Below are positions 42,701-55,224 of a DNA stretch of 64,000 bases, one piece after another. How positions within the stretch are numbered: position 1 is the first letter of the stretch; the number at the start of each line of letters is the position of its first letter. The DNA is from Bolinopsis microptera (Eukaryota; Ctenophora; Tentaculata; Lobata; Bolinopsidae). The notes beneath the pieces were generated by a model. The model did not search any database. It was not told the origin of the DNA and worked only from the letters and a program-made list of their open reading frames with translations. The translations under genes were made by a program, and so were the position numbers. The DNA lies in assembly GCF_026151205.1 (NCBI RefSeq), contig NC_087073.1:11439578-11503577 (forward strand), in the 5' to 3' direction.

Positions 42701-45700
42701 AGGCAAGTTGTTTATAAAGTTGGAGATGTCGACCCCTGTTATTTGCCGCCCATCCTCAGCTCTTATCTTGGTAGCCGAGGGTGTTGTCACAAGGTACTCT
42801 CTGCCGTCACCAGGTATCTTGGAGTATATTCCCAGCTGTAATTGGTAAAATTAGTGAGTTACCAGCATATTTAGCAAATTGCTGCCCATGGATTATTGCA
42901 GTTATTTCACGAGGCGCAGCCGAGTGCAATAACTGGTGTAATCGTATTATACATGCAGTTAGATTCGCGTATAACTCCACGATTCTGGTAGAGTTTTTGT
43001 TGGTTTTTACTCCTCCAGAGTTCAGACTAAATGAAACTTGAGATTGGACACAGGAGTCAGGACAGGGAGTGCGATTACAAAACTGATCGCACTGATTTTC
43101 TGAAAGTACTATACTGTATGATGTCATATTTAGCAAATTGCTGCCCATACACTAACATTAGTTGCAAGAAAGTTACAATATAGCTCAATAATATAGTGTC
43201 AATAAAGAGCCACACGCTGGGGCTACGGTGGCGGGGTGACCGTTATCCGTCGAAATGTTAGGTTCACGATGACTGCTCTGAGACTTTATGAGGCTTAGTG
43301 TGCCCAGTCGTTGTTTTATATTTTGTTACAGGAGTTGATTGTTTGTTGTCAAGTTGTGCATTTGTATTAAGTTTTAACAGGTGGATGGAAATATCGTCCC
43401 GAAAATCAAATCGACCTGATATTGGACAACTGAGCGTTTTAGAGCAATTGAAGAGAGCTAATACATACTAATAGTACTTCTGTAATTTTTAAGACGATGC
43501 CGTAGAGTATACTCACAAACAAATAAAACAGTTATTTAAAGATAAACTGTGTTGTATTAATATATCACAGTATCTTTCAGAAAATCAGTGCGATTAGCTT
43601 TTTAATCGCAAACAATATGTTTTCGGTTTCTCTCAAAACAGTGTGATTAGTTTTGTAATCACACTCCCTGAAAAAAAAACGGAAAAAAAAACGGTGCGAT
43701 TATGAAAAATATAAGTGGCCGTCAAATAGGTAAAAAGTGGAGTTATTACAATAAGCACCTTTAAAGCTGAGAGTAAAGTTGTTTTACCATGGAAACCACC
43801 ACCAGCAATTAGAGTAACCCCAGGTTTTATTCCCATTCCAGTGATGCTCCCTTTGTTAGGGCATTTGAGCTGAAACGCAGTCATTACCTTTAAATGGTAA
43901 ACTAATTAGTAATTCATCAATATTAAGTTATCATCCTTTATTAAACACTTCATAGTAAGTCACTAACTTTAAGATAAGGAGGAGAATGTATTAACTAAAG
44001 TAACTAACAGTAACTTTAAGAGAAGGAGGAGACTGAAAGGAGACAACACCTCTGCCACTATGAGGAGTGTCAAGGTGACCAGCAGAGCGCGGCAGAATTG
44101 CACCGTCCGGTACGAAGGCAATGAGTTGAGCAGCGCTCAGTTGCTTGCGGAGGGCTTCCTGGTCCTCGTAACTCTCCACCCAATTCTGTAATTCTGTTTT
44201 GTCTGTTGACTCTCCACAGCAAGCCCTGATTACCATTTTGTGAGACCACGATAGCAGTTGATTAGGGTTATTATACAATCTAAGTTATAAGCAACTTGAT
44301 TAAAAGAAACTTAAATTTCCCGCGGTTAGGTACAATATCGCAACATGGTACGTTAGAAGATTGATAAGATAAGAAACATGATAAACGGTAAACCTAATGA
44401 CAATATTGTGCACAGTGTTTGTACAGATATCAGCAGCCCAGTGTCCGCAGATATTCCTCCCTTTAGCCGGGAGTCCAACACAGAACCTGAGCAGAATGTT
44501 CTCTTCCTTTACCTGTAGTCGTTATTCTTGTTTTCATCTTGTCAGACGACAGACATCCGCTATAAACCTATAGTGACCATTACGGTACCGCAGTTCCATG
44601 AGGTATATAATGTATTATTCATAAATTAAGCATTTTTAAAGCTACATTATAATCGATTTATAAGAACTGTGGCGCTTAGTTCACAATTGTATTATTAATT
44701 TCGTTAGATCAAAAGAACTGTTAGATAAATTAAATAACGCAAAATAATAAATTGTGCATTGTTTGGTGAGTAGTAACCTCGACTGATGTTCGTAATAACA
44801 TGTTTTGAGAGGGGTGTTCTATCCTCAGCTCTCCACCCTTGCCATCATGCCACGAACCCCCTGAAATTGTTGAGTCTTAGTTGATTCTTAGTTTAGTCTT
44901 AACTCTTAGTTTAGTCTTAGTTTAGTTTTTAGTTTAATCTTAGTTTAGTCTTAGTTTAGCCTTAACTCTTAGTTTAGTCTTAATTCTTAACTTAGTCTTA
45001 GTTTAGTCTTAGTTTAGTCCAGTCTTAGTTTAGTCTTAACTTAGTCTTAGTTTAATCTTAGTTTAGTCTAGTGTGAAATGATAGATCAACCTTGACAATG
45101 ACTAACAGACCAAGTGGTACCATCAGCAGTGTACATTTTTGAGAAGAACTAATGTGAATTTTGAGAAGAACTAAGTATGAATGTACACTGTTTGTTTGAT
45201 AATACAACATACTATTGTTCTCAAGACTCATTCTTCAAATGATGCATACCGCATTAGAGCTAGTCTTTCCCAGTGTTTGTTGTGCCTTTGTTGTAAAAAA
45301 TAGCTGCAGCTTCTTATTTTAATAATTACTCACAAATTTGTTCGCCCTGGTGGCTCAATAGTGCTTTTGACCTCTAACATCTTTACCGTTCAAATTTTAC
45401 CAATAAGATAGATAATTGTTAATCCGGTAGATTAATCTTTACCAGCCCATAGTATTTGTTAAAAGTTGAGTCTAGTTGAATTACACCACTCCCTATCTTA
45501 ACCAGGATGAGTTCAGAGAACCAAGATCAGAGAACCAAGATCTTGCAAGATGAGAAGAGAAAGTTAAGAGAAGATTTTGATAAAGAGGCTGAAGAAATTG
45601 AGCTAGATATAAATGAAGCAATGGACGGCTCAACATGTGGGTGGGGCACTTTACTCTACACAATTGGAACATTCTTCTTCTGTGCGCTGGAGGGTGCAGA

Positions 45701-48273
45701 GATAGTCCTCCTCACAATAATAGGACCAATACTGAGGTGTGAATGGAACCTCTCCTCTGCCGCTCTATCAGGTCTCCAGATCAGCACTATGATCACCATG
45801 CTGATAACACCACTGGTAACCTCCACATTTGGAGACAGATTCGGGAGAAAACGCATATCTCTGATCTCAGCTGTCGGAGTCACAGCAGCGGCGATATTGT
45901 GCGCCTTCGTGCAGAACTACTGGCAGTTTATAGTCCTTCGCTTGATAACAGGAGTGTTTGTTGGTCTGGGCACCGGGCCAACTGTAACTCTGAGTGGAGA
46001 GGTTACACCCAATAAATTCCGTGCTCTTGCTTTCTCTGGCCTCTCCTTACCTTGGGGTACAGGAGCTTCAGTTACTGGAGGTATGGCTTACTTGATTCTG
46101 AATGACTTTGGGTGGAGAGGTCTGGTAATTTGCACTTCTCTTGCCTTCTCTCCGTGCATTGTGTTTTTTGCTGTGATCAGGGAGTCAGCAAGGTTCCAGT
46201 ATTACAGGGGTAACGTGACTGAGGCTGAGATCACTATTAGGAAAATTTACAAGATGAATGGTAAAGGGGATGTGAAATTCAGACTGAAGAGAGCTCCACC
46301 AGTGGAAGAGCAAGATAGAAACATTAGCTGCAGCATGGTCTACAGATTGCTCCAGCAAACTGAAAACATTTCCAACTCCGCGTTACTTTTACTCTCAGGC
46401 TTGACAAGCGTGTTCTCATATTATATAAGTACCTACACGATGCCCAGAGTTTTAAATGAGGGGTATTGCACTGGAGCACTTGTTCCAGCTGAAAGAACAT
46501 GTTTATTTGACAATGCTACACTGTTTGATATTAGTATAGTCAGCTTATCAGAGCCCCTGGGTGTTATCCTCATGCTTCTTGCCATTGAAAAGTTTGGGAG
46601 AATAAAACCAGCAATTGGAGTGGGCTTGTTGGCAGTTCTGCTCCCAACGACACTATATTTCTGTGTTAATAGGTCCTGGTTGTTCTGGTTCCTCCTGTTA
46701 CAGCGCATGGCTATAGCTGCAGCAGCATTGTTGTCTCCTATTTTGATCGCTGAATATTCACCAACTGTTATCAGATCGTTTATGATAAGTGTTTTAGTTA
46801 CAGCGAACAGAACTGGGGGGATAATAGGTATCTTGTGTTCAGAGTTCTTGTTTAATGAGGGTGTGAGACTGGTATTTGTTGCCATACAGGCCACAAATCT
46901 CTTGTTTGTGTTTTGTTTAATGGGACTCAAGAGAGAAACTGTTGGTGTAGAACTCACTTGATAAAATAGAACTGAGCTTAAATCTTACTGCAGCAACTTT
47001 TTAGATTCGATTATTAGAAGTATGTATAATGTATATTTTCACTTATCAGTAGTCGATGCCTAGACAGGATTATTTTAATTAAAAATGTAAAATTTTGATT
47101 TATTCAGCAAAATCAATCATTTCAGATAGCTGTTAGAATGATATAATCATGAGTCATGACCCTAAATTACTGCTCATGATAGCCTTGCAAAGTAAGTAAA
47201 CTGTAAAGTAAACAAAATTTAAAGATGAGAAATACCAGTTGCAGTTATTCATAACTTGTGAATTCTGTTTACAGGTGACAAAAACAAACCAGTATTATAG
47301 TGACTATAATTTATAGTGTCACTTACGTGCTTTGTAGTCAGCCTTCTGATCAGATATAGCACCCACAGTCCTGCGACAAATGTAGTCAGCAAGGGCAACT
47401 GTGCGAGTACTGTTTGACCATGACCAATCTGGGAACCTACTCTGAAATATTGTGCAAATATTACACTAGATATATATATTATATACCTGCATTATAATTA
47501 CACAAACCTGCCACTTGATTTAAGAGCTAAATCATAAATGGGTGGATAAACTGAAAAATTGAGAATGGGCCATGTCTTACATCTTACATTTTGGAGGGGA
47601 AGAGTGACACATATTCTAGAGGGAGAGGCGTATGGATCTCCTTGCACATGATCGAACTTAAGACTGAAGATCCTTTCAAAATCAAAGGTAAACCCTGAAA
47701 ATAATATGTTATTGTTATTATGCCTCCTTGGATGATAATGTTTCGGTGATACATATCTATATTGATTCTAACAAGAGCTCAAGTAACCTGGAGAAAGAAG
47801 CTCAAGTCATAAAATAATCTTTAATAGTTATCTTTAATTACCGTAGAGATCCTTGTAAAAGTTGTAGGGTTTTCTATCCAAATCCAACAGTATGTATTTT
47901 AACTCTTGTCTGTTGGAGAATTTGTTTTCTCTTTTGTTAGGATGAGCATGATTATCTTTGTCATCTCCACATTCATCCCTTGGGATAAGATTGGGGTGAA
48001 GTTAGTGAAAATGTCAGAAACTGTCAGAAACTGCTTATCGGAAATTATTATATTTTAGTTTCGAAGCACACTCAAACCGTGATATACTAACATAAGATTT
48101 TTTGTATACACATTACACTGGTTCCAATCAAATGACACAAAATCAGATAGATTTTCTGTCAGAATCATGATAAAAACAAAACCTGCAATGATGTGAGTTG
48201 TTAGATCGTTGACCACGTCCCCCTCGGCTTCCTCTACCATATCTGTTCTTGTAATACTCTCCTCTGCCCATAA
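36557..48273 (-). CDS. ABC-class ATPase (PF09818/COG3044-like), right copy, exons 1-11
   Basis: Exons on the - strand: 48183-48273, 47842-47978, 47588-47694, 47327-47441, 44778-44860, 44394-44512, 44015-44225, 43759-43887, 42613-42835, 40082-40220, 36557-36719. Exons 2-10 have the same lengths as on the left arm. Exon 1 has an extra AT near 48241, which shifts the frame (91 versus 89 nt) and breaks the RG-rich N-terminus. Exon 11 (ILVVGGAGDYLDVADTVLLL, DNYTVVDVTSRAKEIAA) is the family's post-Walker-B block and lies in the palindrome spacer. It ends at a GTATGT donor inside a minisatellite; no further exon is found. It carries nested MFS, 146-aa and GPCR genes. Confidence 0.8.
37480..37770 (+). 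pseudogene. Unidentified ORF, right copy, frameshifted
   Basis: Mirror of 35228-35566. Near 37760 the sequence lacks the TA present on the left (ACACTATACTCC versus ACACTACTCC). The frame then ends in ITLLLP instead of the longer C-terminus. Otherwise nearly identical (a Tyr/Phe and a Val/Glu-Leu type change). Confidence 0.3.
38293..39690 (+). CDS. Rhodopsin-like GPCR, three exons (right copy)
   Basis: Exons 38293-38440, 38575-38733 and 38861-39690, with the same phases as the left copy. Substitutions: Val to Ile in TM2 and Met to Ile before TM3. All seven helices are intact. It shares the unusual TM3 end VVRTINI (no acidic residue before Arg) and a TM7 without NPxxY. In this arm it lies within ATPase intron 10 on the opposite strand, so transcription of the two would converge over the same DNA. 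Confidence 0.8.
41801..42287 (-). CDS. Hypothetical 146-aa protein with a 43-nt intron (right copy)
   Basis: Exon 1 42154-42287, exon 2 41801-42110. Donor and acceptor are as in the left copy. Three residue changes (Gly/Arg, Met/Lys, Trp/Arg). Here the frame is also open upstream to 42359, which could add 24 residues. Function unknown. Confidence 0.4.
45507..46961 (+). CDS. MFS transporter, SV2/SLC22-like, intronless (right copy)
   Basis: A 484-aa ORF, intact, with the same GDRFGRKR motif at 109-116. Seven residues differ from the left copy, including GTGASVTGG for GIGASVTGC and a small cluster VEEQDR for VEVHDL in the central loop. It lies antisense in ATPase intron 4 (44861-47326). A further, decayed copy of this gene lies downstream at 50755-53566 in the same orientation. 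Confidence 0.9.
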   Translation: MSSENQDQRTKILQDEKRKLREDFDKEAEEIELDINEAMDGSTCGWGTLLYTIGTFFFCALEGAEIVLLTIIGPILRCEWNLSSAALSGLQISTMITMLITPLVTSTFGDRFGRKRISLISAVGVTAAAILCAFVQNYWQFIVLRLITGVFVGLGTGPTVTLSGEVTPNKFRALAFSGLSLPWGTGASVTGGMAYLILNDFGWRGLVICTSLAFSPCIVFFAVIRESARFQYYRGNVTEAEITIRKIYKMNGKGDVKFRLKRAPPVEEQDRNISCSMVYRLLQQTENISNSALLLLSGLTSVFSYYISTYTMPRVLNEGYCTGALVPAERTCLFDNATLFDISIVSLSEPLGVILMLLAIEKFGRIKPAIGVGLLAVLLPTTLYFCVNRSWLFWFLLLQRMAIAAAALLSPILIAEYSPTVIRSFMISVLVTANRTGGIIGILCSEFLFNEGVRLVFVAIQATNLLFVFCLMGLKRETVGVELT

Positions 48274-48656
48274 TAACTAAAATGACAAGAACCGATAATA
48301 ATTTAATCATGAGGTGCATAACTATCGTGGGTTATGAAGAGAAACTCAATCAAACAAAATTGCGATTTAATTTTATGCCATAATATATATTTATAACAAA
48401 ACTGGAATAAAAACAATCCAATATAATATTCAAAGCTAACTTATGTAGATATAGGTTGACAAGGCAAATGGGGTGTGCACTTTTACATTTCACATTGACG
48501 ATATTACAATGTGATTTCGTTTGAATGTTGATTGAATTGCGTTTTTTCACGGTAATTACTTGTCATTGCCGAAAGTTGATGCCGTGCTGCTTAGCATTAC
48601 ATTTGTACCTGTTATCCGTCACCACAGCCAGCGATTTGCGATTTACGTTAATTGTT

Positions 48657-50664
48657 ACTTTACTATTTGATAATTTATTAGATACGTAGTTTAGTTTATT
48701 TGATATTCATATTTAGTACAGACAGATCCGTATGAAAAAATCGATATACAGACACAAGAAGCTTCCTACGGATTTTTGACGTTTTTGAGTCCCATTATCT
48801 GCCCTTTATGGCTAACCAACTTTTCAAAACTTTTCCGTGTGTGGAACCACTTTTTACCACCTTTCCTGTTTGTCAAATATCACATTAATTCCGAGCTGAT
48901 CATCATGACCCCCAAAAAGATCCTGCGGCAAGAACCTGTCTTTTTGCTTCACAACATCCCAATTCCAAATCAACTTTCTTAATAAAAATTAGTTAGGATT
49001 TCTTGGAAATTGCTTAGATGCTAAGCAATTTCAAAGAAATCCTAACTCTCCTGGAACTGATTTAACTGAATTGATTATTACCGTTTCTTTACTCCCCCTT
49101 GCCCGTATCTAAATCTTACTTTTGCCTGTATCTTACCTTTGCCACTTTAGGGATGATTTGAGGTATCTCACATAGCAAATGAAGCGGCATGCAGTGCAAT
49201 AAAAAATAAGTCACAGTAGATGTTGGAAGGTATGTTTACACTTGCTTCCTAGCTGTTTCTTTTTTTCGCTGGTCTTTTCTTGCCTTCTTCGAGCTTTCAA
49301 TGAGTCATTAGGCCAAGTAGACGTTTTCACGATACTGTTAAATCTCTCTATATCGGGCCTCTCGCGGAGAACGAAAAGTGTACGGTATTAAGGGGACATA
49401 CACCAAAACCTATTTTGCCGGAACCGCGATTTGACTCCATATTATGAAAGTATAGATAAAAACAATAAGATTTGATACATTGAAAAATTTTTTTGAGAGT
49501 ATGCACTTTCAATTTTGAGAAGTCTGTCACTGAATTGGCTGATTTTTTTACTGAACATTATTAACAATCCGTACAAGAAGCCCTCTAAAAGATTATATAA
49601 TTGAACAATAGATGACGAACTTACAAACCGAACAAGGTCGACGAAGCAAAATTGAAATTTTTGCCTACTATTGAAATGAAACGAAAAGTTTCAAAAATTC
49701 TTGTGAGTGTAGCTGATAATCATATCCAACTTTTTGCTGCAGGATTTCTCATAATTTTGAGTTTTAAGGTATGAATTCTGGCCTCAAAGGTCTTAGTAAA
49801 ATTCATGTAAAAAAGGGCCAGAAATGGCAGATTTAAGGCTTAAAATGTCTATATCTCAAAAAGTGTCAGTTTTTTTTAATCAATGTGATAAGACGAAACT
49901 TTTAGTAGGTCAAATAGATGATTTTAGAAGAAAAATAGTCTTAAATAATTTTCTAGCTCAAACACAAATTTTGTGTCTTTAAATATTATAAATTTGGAAC
50001 TAAAAGTTCGTATAAATGTCTATGTGTTTTGTCTGTGTTTGTTTGTCCGTAGTAGGAATTTACTGTAACTTTGGAGACTGGGCGCAGTAATGTCCCAGAG
50101 GGTTTGTAACATCATGGATGCTGACTAAGCTTACCTGATCCTCTCCAACTTGTATTAGTACACTACTTCATTCACACCAGTCATTTCACTACATTAAACT
50201 GATTGAGGTTATGCCCTTTGTACATGCTGAAGCGATATGCTATGATGAGTGGAATATGAGTTAGGATCAGTTTGGTCCGTTTCATGGCAAAAACATTTAT
50301 TGATTGTCTATCCAACCAAAAATTCAGGGTGGGTTTTCTTGAAATTGTTGTTTTGTTGATGAGAGTGGGCGAGAGTTAATGAACAATGTTCTTATCCTTC
50401 GGCAGTCTCCTTCATTTGTGCCGGGGCTGCGGTGGGTTGGGAGTCGTCCATCACCTATTGGATGGTGAGAGGTTTTTATAACTAGCAACTTATGACCACT
50501 GGCTAGCAATGGCTGGAAACAAATTGATCAATGTCAAATTAACTGAGGGCTGAAGGTAGTACTACTGGCCACGCAGCATCCTGCTTATTCTTAATTGTGT
50601 AATTGCATTACATTGTGTGATATGTGGTGTTTATTCATTGAATGTAAACAAAGTTTTTGTTTTA
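48657..50664. other. Right-arm-only DNA without recognised genes
   Basis: The left arm has different sequence here (family T1). Long A/T-rich stretches with no frame that looks coding. A 58-bp hairpin is at 48987-49044. This DNA probably came with the duplicated MFS copy. Confidence 0.5.
48987..49044. repeat. 58-bp near-perfect hairpin
   Basis: GTTAGGATTTCTTGGAAATT and its complement around a central CTTAG-ATG-CTAAG. The stem is about 27 bp with a 3-nt loop, too tight for a normal pre-miRNA. Possibly a small fold-back element. Confidence 0.7.
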
Positions 50665-51043
50665 TTAGATAATTGATAACCTGGTGGATTACTATTTACC
50701 ACCCCATAGTATTTGTTGATAGTTCAGTAGATTTGTATTTTGATCATTGACAGGATGAGTTCAGAGAACCAAGATGAGAAGACAAAGTTAAGAGAAGATT
50801 TTGATAAAGAGGCTGAAGAAATTGATTCATCAAAATTCTCTCGAAATTGACTTTGTAGTTGTTTCTGATGGAGGGGAGTGATATCTATCAGCTGTTTTTG
50901 GTCCCATGGAAAAATATTGTTCCTAGCCGAAATTATTGCCGGTCAAAGGTCAGCGCTTATGTGTAATTGTATTGCGCGAGCGATTTTCAATCGCGCGCCC
51001 TGAAAATCGAGTCTAAAAATCTATCTTCTCCTACATTTTTTGA

Positions 51044-51298
51044 GTAATCACCCTGAAACTTTCAGGATATGTTCTTAGGACCATTTAGAAGAGATTGTCA
51101 GGCCAGAATTTTGAGATAGGCCTTAGAAAATTTTTTATTCAATTTTGAAAATCTTGGACCTGAAAAAATCGTCAAAATACGAGGTCCAAGATTTTCAAAA
51201 TCGAATACAAAATTTTCTAAGGCCTATCTCAAAATTCTGGCCCAACAATCTCTTCTAAATGGTCCTTAGAATATATCCTGAAAGTTTCAGGGTGATTT
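51044..51298. repeat. Fold-back element in MFS pseudogene
   Basis: About 120-bp arms starting ATCACCCTGAAACTTTCAGG, nearly perfect inverted repeats around a centre near 51170. The coding words GATTTTGATAAAGAGGCTGA lie on both outer sides (about 50797 and 51293), a long direct duplication of the target. Confidence 0.75.
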
Positions 51299-52044
51299 TG
51301 ATAAAGAGGCTGAAGAAATTGAGCTAGATATAAATGAAGCAATGGACGGCTCAACATGTGGGTGGGGCACTTTACTCTACACAATTGGAAAATTCTTCTT
51401 CTGTGCGCTGGAGGGTGCAGAGATAGTCCTACTCACAATAATAGGACCAATACTGAGGTGTGAATGGAACCTCTCCTCTGCCGCTCTATCAGGTCTCCAG
51501 ATCAGTACTGTGATCACCATGCTGATAACACCACTGGTAACCTCCACATTTGGAGACAGATTCGGGAGAAAACGCATATCTCTGATCTCAGCTGTCGGAG
51601 TCACAGCAGCGGCCACTTTGTGTGCCTTCGTGCAGAGCTACTGGCAGTTTATAGTCCTTCGCTTGATAACGGGAGTGTTTGTTGGTCTGGGCACCGCGCC
51701 ATCTGTCAAGTTGAGTGGAGAGGTTACACCCACTAAATTCCGTGCTCTTGCTTTCTCTGGCCTCTCCTTACCTTGGGGTTTAGGAGCTTCAGCTACTGGA
51801 GGTATGGCTTACTTGATTCTGAATGACTTTGGGTGGAGAGGTCTGGTAATTTGCACTTCTCTTGCCTTCTCTCCGTCGCGTGCATAGTGTTTTTTGCTGC
51901 GATCAGGGAGTCAGCAAGGTTCCAGTATTACAGGGGTAACATGACTGAGGCTGAGACCACTATTAGGAAAATTTACAAGATGAATGGTAAAGGGGATGTG
52001 AAATTCAGACTGAAGAGAGCTCCACCAGTGGAAGTGCACAATAG

Positions 52045-52640
52045 CAGAGGCGGCTATTGAGGGCGTCCAGGCGTCCGTGGACGCCTTAAAATTATTATCT
52101 GGTGGCTGGTGCTTAAAATAGAAATAATAATTAGTAATAGTGTTAGGAAATAACAAATCGCAATATAAAGGTCTTCATTTACTATCATACGTTTTAATGT
52201 AAGCGCACGCATGATCTTCGTGAAATTTTGTGTTGTAGGGAGTCCAATCCTACCTCTGGACTACTCAGCCGCGCAGTTTTAACTCATAGTTAATTGTAAA
52301 CGTTACAAAGCACATCGTGCGCATCCCACTACAGGTAATCTATTATGATTTGCCTCGATTTGGGGGTCCAGGACCCTTTGCAATTCGACTGTTATGATAC
52401 TGCGCGGCTGAGATCGTACACGTGTGGTGTCTTGTTTCACCCATATTATAAGTTTTTGTTTTTGTTTGCTGTCGCCTGTAAAGTGTTACACATTACATTT
52501 ACAAGGCCCTGTAGCTGTGTGTAATGTAATCGGTAGTTTGGAGGGATCAGCTTGAGCCGGCTCCCAAGCCCCCCCTCCCCCCAGGTCCATCGATTGGACC
52601 CCCAACAAAACTGCCAGCCAGCTCCCACGAGCCGCCTCTG
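52045..52640. mobile_element. hAT-type non-autonomous element
   Basis: Ends CAGAGGCGGCT…AGCCGCCTCTG, flanked by CACAATAG (52037-52044) and CACGATAG (52641-52648): an 8-bp duplication with one change. No transposase. Interrupts the MFS pseudogene in the central loop. Confidence 0.85.
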
Positions 52641-52983
52641 CACGATAGAAACATTAGCTGCAGCATGGTCTACAGATTGCTGCAGCAAACTGAAAATATT
52701 GCCAACTCTGTGTTACTTTTACTCTTAGGCATGACAAACATGTTCTCATATTATATAAGTACCTACACAATGCCCAGAGTTTTAAATGAGGGGTATTGCA
52801 CTGGAGCACTTGTTCCAGCTGAAAGAACATGTTTATTTGACAATGCTACACTGTTTGATATTAGTATAGTCAGCTTATCAGAGCCCCTGGGTGTTATCCT
52901 CATGCTTCTTGCCATTGAAAAGTTTGGGAGAATAAAACCAGCAATTGGAGTGGGCTTGTTGGCAGTTCTGCTCCCAACGACAC

Positions 52984-53274
52984 CAGTGGCGTAACAAAGG
53001 GCCCTGCTGACCCCGCTGTGCAGGGGGGCGCCGTCTTAGGGGGGGGCGCCAAATCGTCGTTTGAATGTGGGACAATTTTGAAAACTTAACTAAAGTACTA
53101 GCAAAACTGTGCGTTTTGCTCTAGATACACACTTTTTTAGAGATTTTACCGGCGTATCCTCTAAAATCACCTAATTTGTTCAATTTTAGGGAGGGGCACC
53201 AAAAGGGGAAGGGGCGCCAACAGGGGGGGCGCCTTTTCGGCAGGGGGGCGCCAACAGGCAACGTTACGCCACTG
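52984..53274. mobile_element. hAT-type MITE, right-arm copy
   Basis: Ends CAGTGGCGTAAC…GTTACGCCACTG with perfect AACGACAC duplications at 52976-52983 and 53275-53282. Same family as 15194-15481 but inverted. Confidence 0.9.
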
Positions 53275-53749
53275 AACGACACTATATTTCTGTGTTAATA
53301 GGTCCTGGTTGTTCTGGTTCCTCCTGTTACAGCGCATCACTGTCTCTGCAGCAGGATTGATGCCTCCTATTTTGATCGTTGAATATTCACCGACTGTTAT
53401 CAGATCGTTTATGATAAGTGTTTTATTGTTATCAAACAGAACTGGGGCGATAACAGGTATCCTGTGTTCAGAGTTCTCGTTTAATGAGGGTGTGAGACTG
53501 GTATTTGTTGCCATACAGGCCACAAATCTCTTGTTTGTGTTTTGTTTAATGGGACTCTAGAGAGCAACTGTTGGTGTAGAACTCACTTGATGAAATAGCT
53601 CTGAGCTTAAATCTTACTGAAGCATCTTTTTAAAATTGATTGTTATATTAAAGATATACTGTGCATTTTCAATAATGTAATATTTTAGATTTTACCAAGG
53701 TATCAGTTTTAGACTTTATCAGGGTATCAGTTTTTTGATTCACGATGTC

Positions 53750-53865
53750 AATCCTTCGCAGCTCGGTGAGGCACAGTGGTGCATCTCGCCGATCTACCGA
53801 AGAGAAGCATTATTTGATGCGCGCGCGACCCAGTATTGCATCGCGCTACAAATCAGTTTTAAACT
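53750..53865. repeat. ~115-bp dispersed repeat (second copy 55411-55530)
   Basis: Both copies share GATTCACGATGTCAATCCTT, GCAGCTCGGTGAGGCACAGT and CATTATTTGATGCGCGCGCG. A partial third start lies at about 55372. The left arm lacks the 53750 copy (its sequence near 4810-4825 is continuous). Small SINE- or MITE-like unit; no tRNA-type box found. Confidence 0.65.
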
Positions 53866-54867
53866 TAACTTCATGCGATTTTAAAACTTGTTGATAATAT
53901 GTGGCAAATAATAAATAAATTAAAATTTCTTCGAAGTAGCGCGCGCCGCTTTCTTCTCGAAATATTATGGCCCGATCCAGGCCAGACTATTAACAATGGT
54001 CAAAATTGATTGAAATTAGTTTTAACTGTCGGGGCCGTCTTTTAAAAAAGAATCCTTATATACAATATATAACGGGTGGTATTCGTGAAGTTCACTTGTA
54101 TCACGTGGTGACCCCCACGGTCGCTTCACTATAGTGAAGCGTCTTCGACGCTACAGGGGGAGCCGCGCACTTCGTGCGCGGCGGGTCATACAACGTATGA
54201 CAAAAGTTCACATAGCCATGTGTCTTCGCGTACTGCGTGACGCGCTTGTTTCACAAGTAGAATACGGCGGTCGCGCGCTACTGCAAGCGAGAGGGCTCTG
54301 GTTAGAGAAACTCTTGAAGTATTTGTTCCAAATATTATTCCAAATATATTTCAATAGACCGTCGACCAACCTATTTTGGCGTGCGTTTTGATAGTTTATA
54401 AACATAAAGAAAAACATGAACATAAAGAAGAATATTAAAAATAAAGCGTAATAAGTGATTTACCACGTTTTTTGTCTTTGTCATACGCTGTACGACCCGC
54501 CGCGCACGAGTGCGCGGCTCCCCTGTATCGTTAGAACGCGAACGATAGTGAAACGACCGTGGGGGTTACGACGTGATACAATGTTGTCTCACGTTGTGAT
54601 CCTCATCGTCATTTTATTTAATAATTACGATATACGCTCGCTCTGGTTTATGGTTAAAATAATATTTAAATTATTTTATTCTACATTATATTCTACGGTC
54701 CTTTTATCTAGCTCTGATTGTCTAATTAGCCAATCAGAGCTAGAGGACCGTAGAATATAATGTAAAATGTAATTTTATTTACTGTATGTCCATTTGCAAG
54801 CTCAACTGGGTAAGATCGAGATCATGTTATTTGGAAAACTTGATGTCATTGTTATCGCTCCTACTAA

Positions 54868-55224
54868 ATCGCTCGCCCAAATTTGAAGAAAATTCTTGTG
54901 AAAAGGCCCTTTGAGTATAAAATTAATCAAAATCGGTGTATTTTTGGACGCTGATTCCGAATCACCCCCATGACGTAGGGTAAAAATGCTTCCCTGGTGA
55001 GTTATGGGCAAAAAACCGTTTTGGTCACGTGACAGGCTAGTAAAACATGAATTCGATTGTTTAGGGCTCGGGTTAGGGTTAGGGTTGTATTAAGGGTTAT
55101 GGATAGCTTCGGGGTTATGGTTAGGGTTAGGGTTGGGATTAGGGTTTATGTAAAACCGTTTTGTACGGGTGCAAAACCATAAAAACCAAAGTCACGTGAA
55201 ATTTTTGGGCGAGCGAATTAGTAA
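54868..55224. repeat. TTAGGG-bearing repeat, right-arm only copy
   Basis: Contains GACGCTGATTCCGAAT and then several GGTTAGGGTTAGGGTT runs (about 55067-55140). The ends are inverted repeats (TCGCTCGCCCAAATTT / complement), so it may be a MITE. It replaces the end of the unidentified gene at 3616-3897. Confidence 0.65.

Larger units (their letters stand above)
50755..53566 (+). pseudogene. Decayed third MFS copy
   Basis: Homology to 45507-46961 starts upstream of the ATG and passes the stop (about 50665-53680). Breaks: an N-terminal deletion, a fold-back insertion (about 50826-51292) flanked by a ~29-bp repeat of the coding sequence, a 5-bp CGCGT-type insertion near 51876 causing a frameshift, two hAT MITEs (52045-52640, 52984-53274) and an early stop (CTC-TAG) near 53558. 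Pieces 51342-51887, 52665-52983 and 53309-53560 stay readable. It belongs to the right arm only. Confidence 0.85.

Noticed and set aside
48987-49044. microRNA precursor
   Set aside because: The loop has only three bases and the stem is nearly perfect, which fits a fold-back DNA repeat better.
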